Part shown: in pieces, positions 32,580 to 41,863 of the stretch
Layout: each line of letters begins with the position of its first letter
Position numbering within the stretch: the first letter of the stretch is position 1
From: Flectonema sp. DT1601
Taxonomy: Eukaryota > Euglenozoa > Diplonemea > Diplonemida > Diplonemidae
NCBI GenBank assembly: GCA_964019425.1
Contig: OZ025847.1
Span: 464,501-528,500, forward strand
Reading direction: 5' to 3'
Length of the DNA stretch: 64,000 bases
Made by a program: the position numbers and the translations under genes
Notes under the pieces: model-generated
The model's input: the letters and a program-made list of their open reading frames with translations, nothing else
The model's database searches: none
What the model was told of the DNA's origin: nothing

Positions 32580-35243
32580 ATGATATCAGATGCGTTGGAC
32601 CTCGATGATGATAAACTACCACAACCATATCGAATGTTAAATCGAATATTAAATAACATTATAGACTCTGCTTGGGAAGTCATTGAACAGAATGACAACA
32701 CTCCAAAACAAGAATATAGAGAAATGGGTGCCAGCATATTGAACCCCACAGATTTCCAAACAGTGAAATTACAAGCAGGCAGTCCAAGAGCTGTTGGTGT
32801 AGCAGACTCTGATGTTTATACTGGAACACTCGGTGGTTGTGTTGAAAGATTTAATGTTCTATTTGGTGAAGTGAACCTCGTATCAAATGCTCTTCACACC
32901 ATCGGAGCAGACTCAACCGAACCATCTCCAATAACTTGCATCTCAGTAAATCATCTTTTTATACCTATCACAATGACTACTGATGGGAAGGAAGTAAAAG
33001 TTGTTTGTTTTCCCCTACCACCCAGGGAACAAACTAGAAAAAGCTCAACAATTAACAGTTCTAGCTCAGCTAGAAGTTCAATTTTTCCAACAGAAAGCCC
33101 TGAGCCGACTGAAGAAAAAGATAGAATGATAACACTCTTGCACTGTACAGAGGAGATGTTGCAGTTTAAACCTGTATTAGAAGTGTCTATTAGTCAATGT
33201 GGTCATTTCTTAGCTATAATTCAACAAAATACTGTCATGATATACACTCTCAAGACTATTGAGATTGAAGTTGACAGCCTGGTACCGGAATTTCGTCCAC
33301 CGATAGTGATCACCGCGCCGGTTGTCGAGACTAAAGCACCTGTGACGAAACCTTCCCGATCACCAGTAGCAAAGGATTCCAAAGGAAAGCAACCTGCTGT
33401 ACCAGATGAGATTGAACCAACAAACTCAATGCCTTCATCAAGTGTTATGCCAAAACTTCATTGGGGTAGTGGAGGAGAAGGAGAAAAAACATCTTTTTTT
33501 GTTGTCACATGGCTGGGTGGATACACAGCAGTGTGTGAAGTCCTTCCTTCGGGAGATTCTCATATGGAGAACGTTGTTAATAATGTAAATGATTTTATTA
33601 AAATTGCTGATGCCGATCGAATGACAACCCCCGCTGGTACAACTGGAAAGGATCCTACTAGAAAGGCAAGTAAGATAACGAAATCTATCCCAATTTCAAA
33701 ATCATCAATCAGTGATAGAAAGCCACGTCTTAGTCAAAAACCTGTATCTCTTCACAGAGGTGAGAGAAAATACAGCTGTACGACTCAAATAACAGCCTCT
33801 TCTCTCTCATTGCAGATATCTGACCCTGTCTTGGCGTTGGGATGTGTTGATGGACATATTAATATTTATAGCCTTACTTCTTATTCTTTATTATTTTCAA
33901 CGTGTGTTAACTACCGATTGGGAATAAGAAATCCCCAAACTTGCTACATGAAGTGCCTAGCAATCACAGTGTGGGGATCGAAATACTGCGCATCGTCATG
34001 GTCGTGGAGTGTTGACGATGGGAATGTGAGAAACATCAATACGTCAAAATGTGATATTTACATACATTCGATTAAAGGGAATAACTTATCAGTGGATGAG
34101 ACTAATCAAAAAGAATCGATTTATCAACAAGGTGACTTCATTGAAGTGCTTCTTCCGACTGGTTGGAAACCAGCAGTAATATCATCTGTGACTAACGACA
34201 CGATTGAGTATGAATTACTGAAGCATGTTCAGTCACCTAATTCATCGATTGCTGATGTTCATAAAATTGTTATAAATTACTCAACAACAACATCATCTGG
34301 TATCCCTGTCAACGTAAGAAGACTATCACTGCTTTCAGTAATTAATCATGTTCCGCTTTGTTACTGTTTACAATTCGCTCCGAGGGCACCGATACTATTC
34401 TACACACCAATGGGATCGAGAGTAACTGTTTTCGATGTCTTACAACTAAAGATCTCTGCAGTCATTCCGTTCACAGATATCAATCAGAATGCGTGTGTCT
34501 TGGGATGTGGAGTTAATAATGGTATTCCTGACACTGAAGGTGATGCCAATCACATAACTGTCATATTAGCCAGCACAATTGCCAGCTATTGCTGTTCGAT
34601 TCTTGTGGCGTTAGGCTCACCAAGGTCTAGAAAATCAGTTCAAAGCGAACATATATCATGTGATGACAATGAAAATGAAGTTAAAAAATCTACAGTTTCA
34701 CAATACCGATCCATCCAACACACCCATAGCTTGCTATCAAGTAATTGGTGTGTAGGATTCAGTGACGGTGTTGGTATCATTTCATGTGGTAGTATCGTTC
34801 ATGAGATTATGTTCACGATGATTTCACTTCCAACTATTATATCACATTTATATCCAGCTGTGGGGGAATCCTTATTAGCTTGTGGTGATGTTGCAGAAGT
34901 TTATTATATGATGGCGAAGGGATGTTACTTTAGAAGTTTACAGTCGTCAGGTTTTGTATCAAAAAGACTTGTTGTACCACCGAGGGCATCAATAGCATCG
35001 TCTACGGTGAGAACAAAGCCTAGTGCTAAGTCAAAAACAACTTCTGCTACTCAACGAGTTGGGTTTGATAATACAGAAGCTGAAACTCTTGTTACATTTG
35101 ATGATGAAAGTCATCAAGGACCTGCTATTGGTATCGATTATCGTTGCGCTGCCTTCCTTGAAGTTGGTCGTCGAGAACGCTCTTCACGCAAAGATCAAGT
35201 TGCTACTCTCCTGTCCAACATTCACAAACAGTATTGTGGTTAA
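32580..35243 (+). CDS. WD-repeat protein, WDR93-like
   Basis: An 887-residue intron-free protein. The N-terminal segment LPQPYRMLNRILNNIIDSAW resembles the start of WDR93 proteins, which carry a similar LPQP(Y/F)RM motif. The rest is rich in beta-propeller-like strands (for example VLALGCVDGHINIYSLTSY and ILFYTPMGSRVTVFDVLQL) separated by charged, Ser-rich inserts. Classical GH...WD blades are poorly kept, so exact blade number is unclear. WDR93 is associated with motile cilia; that role is an inference here. Start: ATG 27 nt after GTGTCAG at 32552. The frame contains no suspicious splice sites. Confidence 0.6.
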   Translation: MISDALDLDDDKLPQPYRMLNRILNNIIDSAWEVIEQNDNTPKQEYREMGASILNPTDFQTVKLQAGSPRAVGVADSDVYTGTLGGCVERFNVLFGEVNLVSNALHTIGADSTEPSPITCISVNHLFIPITMTTDGKEVKVVCFPLPPREQTRKSSTINSSSSARSSIFPTESPEPTEEKDRMITLLHCTEEMLQFKPVLEVSISQCGHFLAIIQQNTVMIYTLKTIEIEVDSLVPEFRPPIVITAPVVETKAPVTKPSRSPVAKDSKGKQPAVPDEIEPTNSMPSSSVMPKLHWGSGGEGEKTSFFVVTWLGGYTAVCEVLPSGDSHMENVVNNVNDFIKIADADRMTTPAGTTGKDPTRKASKITKSIPISKSSISDRKPRLSQKPVSLHRGERKYSCTTQITASSLSLQISDPVLALGCVDGHINIYSLTSYSLLFSTCVNYRLGIRNPQTCYMKCLAITVWGSKYCASSWSWSVDDGNVRNINTSKCDIYIHSIKGNNLSVDETNQKESIYQQGDFIEVLLPTGWKPAVISSVTNDTIEYELLKHVQSPNSSIADVHKIVINYSTTTSSGIPVNVRRLSLLSVINHVPLCYCLQFAPRAPILFYTPMGSRVTVFDVLQLKISAVIPFTDINQNACVLGCGVNNGIPDTEGDANHITVILASTIASYCCSILVALGSPRSRKSVQSEHISCDDNENEVKKSTVSQYRSIQHTHSLLSSNWCVGFSDGVGIISCGSIVHEIMFTMISLPTIISHLYPAVGESLLACGDVAEVYYMMAKGCYFRSLQSSGFVSKRLVVPPRASIASSTVRTKPSAKSKTTSATQRVGFDNTEAETLVTFDDESHQGPAIGIDYRCAAFLEVGRRERSSRKDQVATLLSNIHKQYCG

Positions 35244-35651
35244 TCTTATCTCTAATAACAATACTTTCATTATCTCACTAAACTATTCTGTTGCTCTTTT
35301 TAGTCTTATTTTCATAGGCCTCTGCAAACAGAAAGCAGTCTGTTAGGTAAGTTATTTATTCATGACAGACAACCGTATCGACAAGTCAGTATTATTTTAA
35401 GTTTTGTTTTTAACCCGATCCTTTTTTTTTTTTTTCTTAAAAAGATTTCTTCTTCTTTTGTGTATAGTAACCAACCACTATTGTTGATTAATAAGAACAC
35501 GTAGAAAGCAGTTAAAATCACATTACTTTGACAGGGAGTTCTTATGTGTTTATTGCTACTGAGAAGTATGTACTTTGATGATATCACAGTTAGGAAGGAT
35601 TGCCGTGTTATTATTATTATTTTTTTTTTTTTTGCAGGAATACTTTTTTAC
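35244..35651. other. Spacer, 0.4 kb
   Basis: AT-rich, with no gene seen. An open frame enters the next gene from 35544, but a T13 run ending in GCAG (35637) lies between it and the first conserved ATG. I treat this as leader and acceptor sequence. Confidence 0.65.
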
Positions 35652-37133
35652 ATGTCGAGTTCGGAACCAAGTTCACCGCAAGGTAATTATGATCCTATAG
35701 AATACTTTAGTGAACACTATGTTGAAAACATAGGCTGGGCTCAGTATCTTAAAGGTCTTCTTGAAAGAGTGCCAAAGGGAAATGAGAAATACGACAAAGT
35801 CGAAGTTGACTTGGATATTGCGACGTGTGAAGATTTGGAAGAAGGAGTCAAGTTGATTCAAAATAAATTAAAAATGAGGATGGAAAAACAAGAATTGAAC
35901 AAAGAAAGACTTCAAAAACAACTTCAACATGTCAAACAAGAGTTAGGAAGTGAAATACCTGTCTCTCTACAGCACTTAGAGCTGTACAAGCGATTTTTAG
36001 GACGAATCATTGCAACGGACGACATTAAAAACGAACATGACGGTATCCTCAACGAAATAAATAAACAAATGGGAAAACATCCGAATCGAAAAGATCGCAG
36101 ATCTGGTGACAAAGAAGGAACACACGAATCCGGAGCTGGAGCTTTCGTTCCGATAAAACGACGTCGCCAAACAGCTGTGATGCTGATGTGTAATTTTTTT
36201 ACTGGTCCGTTTATCGTATATTCATTAATATTATTGTTATGGTACTTAATTGGGAATCTGTTTACTGTAATAGTAGTGTTGTATCTTATATGGATTTTTT
36301 ATGATAACAAAACGCGGCCATATCACGGAGAAGGAAGTAGACAGTCAGAAGCATACCGCAGTTCTGAAATATACAGACACCTTCGTGATTACTTTCCGTT
36401 GAGACTTGTTAAGGCGAATGGGATGACATATGATCAGAAGGAAAATCATTTGTTTTGTCTTCATCCTCATGGTGTGCAATGTGTTTCTGTGTTTAATTTT
36501 TTATCATGTCACAGTGGTTTTATGAAATTGTTTCCAGGGCTGACATGCACTGCTCAAACGCTTGCGATGAATTTCTGGCTTCCGGTAATGAGAGAACATT
36601 GCATAGCACTTGGTGCGGGCAATGCTAGTGTTCAGAGCATTAATAAAGCGTTATCATTGAAAAAAGGATCATCTACGGTGTTGGTTGTCGGGGGTGCAAA
36701 GGAAGCGTTATACGCTGCCCCTCACGCTAATAAGATTGCTTTGGAAAACAGATATGGGTTTATTAAAGTTGCGATTCGTAATGGAGCATCAGTAGTTCCG
36801 TGTTATAGCTTTGGTGAAAATAGTTTGTATGATAATTTGGCGGATGATCGACCGCAGCTAATAAGATGGCAACGTAGATTGCAACGTATATTTACATTCG
36901 CTCCTCTCTTTGTAGCAGGTCGAGGTGTATTTTCATACTCTGGAGGACTCATTCCTTACCGTAGGCCAATCACTACCGTCGTTGGCAATCCGATTTCACT
37001 TAATAAAGAAGAAAATCCATCCATCGAAACAGTAAAGCAAATTCATGAGCAATACGTAAAGTCTCTAACCGAATTATTTAACCTGTATAGGGATATATAC
37101 GATCCTAAGTGTGTAGATATTGAGTTGGTGTAG
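35652..37133 (+). CDS. DGAT2/MOGAT-family acyltransferase with coiled-coil N-terminal extension
   Basis: A 493-residue protein. Residues about 175-220 are hydrophobic (two membrane segments or a re-entrant hairpin), followed by the DGAT2 landmarks YFPLRLVK, the catalytic HPHG at 271-274, and GGAKEALYA. This fits the diacylglycerol (or monoacylglycerol) acyltransferase 2 family, which makes triacylglycerol or wax at the ER. The first 150 residues are unusual for the family: acidic and basic helices with a probable coiled coil (about 65-115) and no family match. Start: ATG at 35652, 14 nt after TTGCAG. The longer frame from 35544 reads through the T run (IIIIFFFF) and is rejected. Acceptor specificity cannot be read from sequence. 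Confidence 0.85.
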   Translation: MSSSEPSSPQGNYDPIEYFSEHYVENIGWAQYLKGLLERVPKGNEKYDKVEVDLDIATCEDLEEGVKLIQNKLKMRMEKQELNKERLQKQLQHVKQELGSEIPVSLQHLELYKRFLGRIIATDDIKNEHDGILNEINKQMGKHPNRKDRRSGDKEGTHESGAGAFVPIKRRRQTAVMLMCNFFTGPFIVYSLILLLWYLIGNLFTVIVVLYLIWIFYDNKTRPYHGEGSRQSEAYRSSEIYRHLRDYFPLRLVKANGMTYDQKENHLFCLHPHGVQCVSVFNFLSCHSGFMKLFPGLTCTAQTLAMNFWLPVMREHCIALGAGNASVQSINKALSLKKGSSTVLVVGGAKEALYAAPHANKIALENRYGFIKVAIRNGASVVPCYSFGENSLYDNLADDRPQLIRWQRRLQRIFTFAPLFVAGRGVFSYSGGLIPYRRPITTVVGNPISLNKEENPSIETVKQIHEQYVKSLTELFNLYRDIYDPKCVDIELV

Positions 37134-37913
37134 TTGTTTTGCCCTTTTTTTTTCGGTTTCTTTGCTCAAAGCTTTCACGGAGCGGTGGGGGTTTTCTTTT
37201 TTTTTTGATTTTTTCGTGGTACACTTTTGTGTTTGCAAGTGGAGTAGCGGAAACGATTTGTTCATTTATTGGTTGATTTATGAAGCAATTTCCCCGCCCC
37301 TCTTTTTTTTTTTGTCTCGTTTCTTCCTCTGGTGAGCTTTTCCCCCTCTTCCGATACTCATACTGTACTGAGAGAAGATGATTCCACTTTGTGCATCATC
37401 ATCGAGCTTGAGGCTAATTTTTATCTTACTTTTTGCGACAAACAGGCTTTTACTGTTTAATTTAGTTTGCAATTTCTTTTGTGTACAAACGTCGGCTAGT
37501 GTGGTTTTTTCTAATATAAAACAACAAACAAAAAAAAAAACCAATTTCCTTTTTTTATTGCTTCTATTTCAGCAATTTTTTGTGCATAACATAAAATTAT
37601 CTTTTTTTTTTAATTTATTTATTTTTAAAAAAATATTATAATAATCACGCTGTGCCCCTTGTATTGTTGCCTGCGGTGTACCGTATTGTTCGGATTTTCC
37701 AACGTATCAATTGTGTTACTTTAACGGAGAGTATGCCAGCTCACTACATAGGCTTGGGACCACACCAACCAGTTTTTTTTTTTTTCTTTTCCCTCTTTTT
37801 CTTTCCCGAAAACAAAACAAACAAATTTTTGTTTTTTGCTTTAATTAAACTTCATCATTTTTTTTTTTTTTCATTACAAAAACACAGAAAAAAAGAAGAA
37901 AAAAAAAAAAAAA
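37134..37913. other. Spacer, 0.8 kb
   Basis: T-rich, with several homopolymers and no gene seen. The last 60 nt have a T run, then ACACAG (37887), then an A-rich leader directly before the next ATG. Confidence 0.7.
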
Positions 37914-39632
37914 ATGTTTTGCATTTGCACACGTCGGAGAGTACCCCCGGATGGTGAAGTAACATGTAGTGGTTTTCTTGACAAACGTGGACCGACTAAG
38001 TGGCATCGATACCTAACAAGGTTTTTTGAATTAAGAGGACGATGGTTAGTCTACTACAAAGATGCTGATGAGGCAGCTGAGAATACTTGCATTGGATCTA
38101 TCGATTTGTGTGCTGCTCAAATATCAGGAAATTCTGATGGTGAATTCGGATTTTATATATTGGGTAATTATCTAAATCGAGACTATTGTCTTCAAGCACC
38201 ATCCCTTGAAAAGAAGAACATGTGGTGTGATCAACTGATGATGGCAATTAGCCAACATACAAATTCAAATAATGTTCGTCAAGTTCTTTGCAAAAGTGGA
38301 AACAAAAGTGGGGCTCATCCTGCTCCACACATCCCTCACAGAGTAGGAGATACAACCTGTTCTGGTTTGCTTTTAAAAACAGGAATGATAACCGGTCGTG
38401 TTAAACAGGGGTATTATGATTTAAGAAAGAATATTTTATTTTACTCACCGTCTGTAAGAATGTCGAAGTTTAAATTTTTAAACGTCACGGATGTCGAAGT
38501 TGAATCTGCAGAGAACGGTTTCACAATATGTGGTCCGAAATTAAAAAGAAAATATAAATTTATTTGTTCCGATAACACGGAATCGACTAAATGGATCTCA
38601 TCACTTCGACAATGTTCGAAATATCAAAACGATGATGAGGCGAGCACTATTGTGAGTGATGTCCCTCCTCCGTTGCCAATATTTGTTACGAATGCCGCAA
38701 GCGATTGTTCTTCAACCGTATCTGTTAGCTACTCGTCAGATTTAGGAGCTGATGATTTCACAGAGATTCTGGATTTAATATCTCACATAACATCATTATC
38801 AGTTTCTCTACCTCGAACAACTGCAGCTCACTCAATGGCTCACCTTTCAAGACTAGACCATACATCTACTACACTAGAGGCTTTAATGAATAGAATAGGG
38901 TGGTGCACTGACGGTGAACAATGTCTTAAGCAGGGTCGGGTCAGGGCAAAAGTCTGGAGAAAAGAAGTTGAAATGGAACTTGCATCTCAAGCGGGAACAC
39001 AACTAATATCTCAACTCCGTGAACACATCACAAATAAAGACTTGTGTGGCGGATCTAAAGTCGCAATTTTACTTAGAAAATGGTTGTCTGGTTTTATACA
39101 AAATTTTGACGAAGTTGAATCATCCGAAACTACCCAACAGAATGCGAAATCTATACTTAGCGAATTTGATAACGAAGCCTCCCTCGAAGAGGCAAAACTT
39201 TCTTACAGTAAATTATGCGTTAGCAGGGATATGAAGAAATCAAGAAATACCATAGAAGTTGAATTGCAAGTAGTCGTATTGTCAAAAGCAACTGGAAAAA
39301 TGACATCTTCAGAATTGAGAAGTACTTCAGCATGGCAAAAAGTGGTTAAATGGCTGTTAGAATTTGAGAACGAGTTTGGAACTTGTGGAGAAGAAATAGC
39401 ATCAGAAGTTAAATCGATTCTTGGCATTGACAAAAACGAGAACATTAGTCTTCGAGCAGAACGTGTTAAAAATTCATTACTCACTGGTACGCCTTCACGT
39501 GACGTAGAACGCGAAGTTGATCGGTTGCGGCATTGGCAACAACAAAAAACTTCTACATCTCACAATCCAGTCATAGTTCAAGATGCCATAGCCCTTTATG
39601 AGTCACTTAATACGGGCGGACCGTCTTTGTAG
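37914..39632 (+). CDS. Double pleckstrin-homology domain protein
   Basis: A 572-residue intron-free protein. PH domain 1 spans about 15-105 (CSGFLDKRGPTKWHRYLTRF, then FFELRGRWLVYYKD, ending with a helix that includes Trp in KKNMWCDQLM). PH domain 2 spans about 143-225 (CSGLLLKTG start, KWISSLRQC end helix). The rest is helical and unrecognised (about 270-560). The N-terminus has a Cys and Arg cluster (MFCICTRRR) that could be lipid-modified. PH domains bind phosphoinositides or proteins; a membrane-associated signalling role is inferred. Start: ATG 26 nt after AG at 37887. Confidence 0.75.
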   Translation: MFCICTRRRVPPDGEVTCSGFLDKRGPTKWHRYLTRFFELRGRWLVYYKDADEAAENTCIGSIDLCAAQISGNSDGEFGFYILGNYLNRDYCLQAPSLEKKNMWCDQLMMAISQHTNSNNVRQVLCKSGNKSGAHPAPHIPHRVGDTTCSGLLLKTGMITGRVKQGYYDLRKNILFYSPSVRMSKFKFLNVTDVEVESAENGFTICGPKLKRKYKFICSDNTESTKWISSLRQCSKYQNDDEASTIVSDVPPPLPIFVTNAASDCSSTVSVSYSSDLGADDFTEILDLISHITSLSVSLPRTTAAHSMAHLSRLDHTSTTLEALMNRIGWCTDGEQCLKQGRVRAKVWRKEVEMELASQAGTQLISQLREHITNKDLCGGSKVAILLRKWLSGFIQNFDEVESSETTQQNAKSILSEFDNEASLEEAKLSYSKLCVSRDMKKSRNTIEVELQVVVLSKATGKMTSSELRSTSAWQKVVKWLLEFENEFGTCGEEIASEVKSILGIDKNENISLRAERVKNSLLTGTPSRDVEREVDRLRHWQQQKTSTSHNPVIVQDAIALYESLNTGGPSL

Positions 39633-40998
39633 GTACTTCTGAATACAAATTATTATTTTTTTTCTTTCTCGAATCGTGGGCGACCTTACCAAAAAAAAAA
39701 AAATAAAAATAAAAGCATAGAATCTCACAAGCTGATTTGGTATATTATATTTCTTGTAAAGATCTGGTTTTTACTTTTTTTTTATTATTCTGCTTCTAGG
39801 CTTTTACAGCCTAGCTGAGTATATATTTATTGCTGTGTATTTTGTACATTCCCAAACCACTTCTCAGATATGCCTGAAGGAAGTGTTCTTGTTGTTGGAG
39901 TGCAGCGGTACGGAGAGTATGCATCTTGCTGAATTTTTTTTTCCCTTCTTTTTTTTTTTAAAAACCGTCCTCTGTCGGTTGCTTTTGTTATATAGTTCGT
40001 AGGCTGCGTCTTGTATTGTCTGTTTGTTTATTTAAGTAAATTAAATCTGTATCAGGAATTTGTATTTTGTATTCTTACAAAAAAAGAAAAAGAAAAAGAA
40101 AAAAAACTGCAACAGTTTTTTTTAAAACAGCCGCCAAGTATTCTTACGAAATTGCTTTCCTTTGTACCTGCTATTTTTATTTTCTTTTTTATTTTTCTCG
40201 TACCTGCTATTTTTATTTTCTATTTTTTTTTTCTTTTTTATTTTTCTCGTTGTGGTTAGCCTCGCTGGAGTCATCTGTTCTTGTTTTTGAATCAAGTTTG
40301 GTGTTGTTTTGTATCAGAAAAAAAAAAAAAGAATTCTTTATGATAACAACAAGGCAGAAGTGCTGCTGTTGTTCATCAATTGTAGTGATTACCTGCACCT
40401 TGTACACAACAGGTTTATTTTATTTCAGCTTCAAACTTGTTGCTTAATTTCTTCTGTTTTCCTAACCCGTTTATTGGAGTCCGCTGCAAAAAGTCATTCT
40501 GTCCCGTCTGTTCCGTTTTCCTTCAGAAAGATTGCATGAATAAGGCGGTTATAACTTTTTCTTTTTTCCCATTCACTCCCTCCTTTATGAGGGCTTGTAT
40601 TATGTTTTTTTTCTTCCCCCTTTTTTTTTTTTTTTTTTTTTTTGCTTTGTTTTTTTGTACCTATCTTCTTATTGTTTTAAATTGAAAATTGAATTTGAAA
40701 GAAAAAAAAAAAAAAAAAGAAAATATTCATTAACTTGTGTGCTCTACATGGTTTCTTGGGTACGGTGAAAAAAAAAAAAAAAAAAAAAAACTTTTTTTAT
40801 TTACCAGTCACAACGATAATAAAACAATGTACGATGATGTGTTTTCATGAAATTCATTGCAAAGTTCACACTAGCAACAGTCCCTTGCATACGCTTTTGG
40901 AGAAAAAGAAAGAAACCAATAGAGAGCAATTTTTCATGAAGCTTATTGTGATGTTCAAACTCGCGTTTTTTAATTTCTTACTACAGCCTCCCCCCGGC
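39633..40998. other. Spacer, 1.4 kb
   Basis: Homopolymer-rich. A 36-bp T-rich unit beginning GTACCTGCTATTTTTATTTT is tandemly repeated at about 40168-40250. No gene is supported. The open frame entering the next gene from 40735 runs through a Lys run and is treated as leader; the acceptor is TTACTACAG, ending at 40986. Confidence 0.65.
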
Positions 40999-41661
40999 AT
41001 GTCATATGATGACACATTTTGGGAACAAAAAGAAGAAACGATGTTGCGACGTAATTTAATGGAATCTCAATTTCACAATGGAGTGAGGAGAGCTCAAGAT
41101 GATAGGAGGGCAAGTTTACAACAAAAGAAATATCTTCTTGAAGACGAATTACAAAAAGTAAACAACATGCTACGAGAACTGGATATAGAAGGCAATACAT
41201 TCAGACTCAACAACGTAATAAATAACAATAACAATATAGACAACAGTTTACCTATTAGTAATACTATGATGTCATACAAGCCTGAAGTGCTAAGGGACAG
41301 ATCAGTTAATGTATCGTCAGGATTATCTACCGGAAGAAAAAAAACACTCGTGAGAGAACAAGACGGACAGTTTGGTTTTCGTGGTAGAAATTCGTCCATT
41401 CAATTATCTGTAAGGTCTTCGTCTGATATAAGTGACCGTCCTGTTTATCCAACTGGCGTATCACCACTTCCTGTGAGATACCGACCATCTACTGTGTATT
41501 CTACACCTGCTGTATCTCCTCAAAAGATAGCCGCTCCTCGAAAAGTTCTAACAAGCCCTCTTCCTCCTGCGGCATTGCCTGAGAGTCCAAATATTGTCGT
41601 AGTTCAGTCACCTGGAAGTAATATAAGTAGCAGATACATGGCACCTAGTCTTGGCTATTGA
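40999..41661 (+). CDS. Unknown protein with N-terminal coiled coil and disordered Ser/Pro-rich tail
   Basis: A 220-residue protein, not recognised. Residues 1-65 are charged and helical (FWEQKEETMLRRNLMESQF, then RRASLQQKKYLLEDELQKV), a probable coiled coil. An Asn-run linker (about 72-85) follows, then a basic, Ser/Pro-rich tail with many SP sites, which is a common phosphorylation target pattern. It sits 202 nt upstream of the kinesin and could be cytoskeletal, but this is only a neighbour argument, weak in a genome arranged by position. Start: ATG 12 nt after AG at 40986. Confidence 0.6.
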   Translation: MSYDDTFWEQKEETMLRRNLMESQFHNGVRRAQDDRRASLQQKKYLLEDELQKVNNMLRELDIEGNTFRLNNVINNNNNIDNSLPISNTMMSYKPEVLRDRSVNVSSGLSTGRKKTLVREQDGQFGFRGRNSSIQLSVRSSSDISDRPVYPTGVSPLPVRYRPSTVYSTPAVSPQKIAAPRKVLTSPLPPAALPESPNIVVVQSPGSNISSRYMAPSLGY

Positions 41662-41863
41662 TGTTGATTTAACAAAACCGTGTTGTATATAATTTCCTCA
41701 TATGGGGAGATTTATTTCCGATTTAAAAAAATAAAAAAATAAAATAAAAAATTATTATTATTTTCTCTTTGTTACTTTAGAATTTTAGGACGATGGTGTG
41801 TCTTTGTTGTTTTCATTAATTTAATTTTTTTTTTTTTTTTTCATCTTAATCAGAGTGTAAACG

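Noticed and set aside
35544-35651. N-terminal extension of the DGAT2 gene (and the similar one at 40735-40998)
   Set aside because: The extra residues are a translated homopolymer tract upstream of a clear splice acceptor; the conserved-looking ATG lies just after it.
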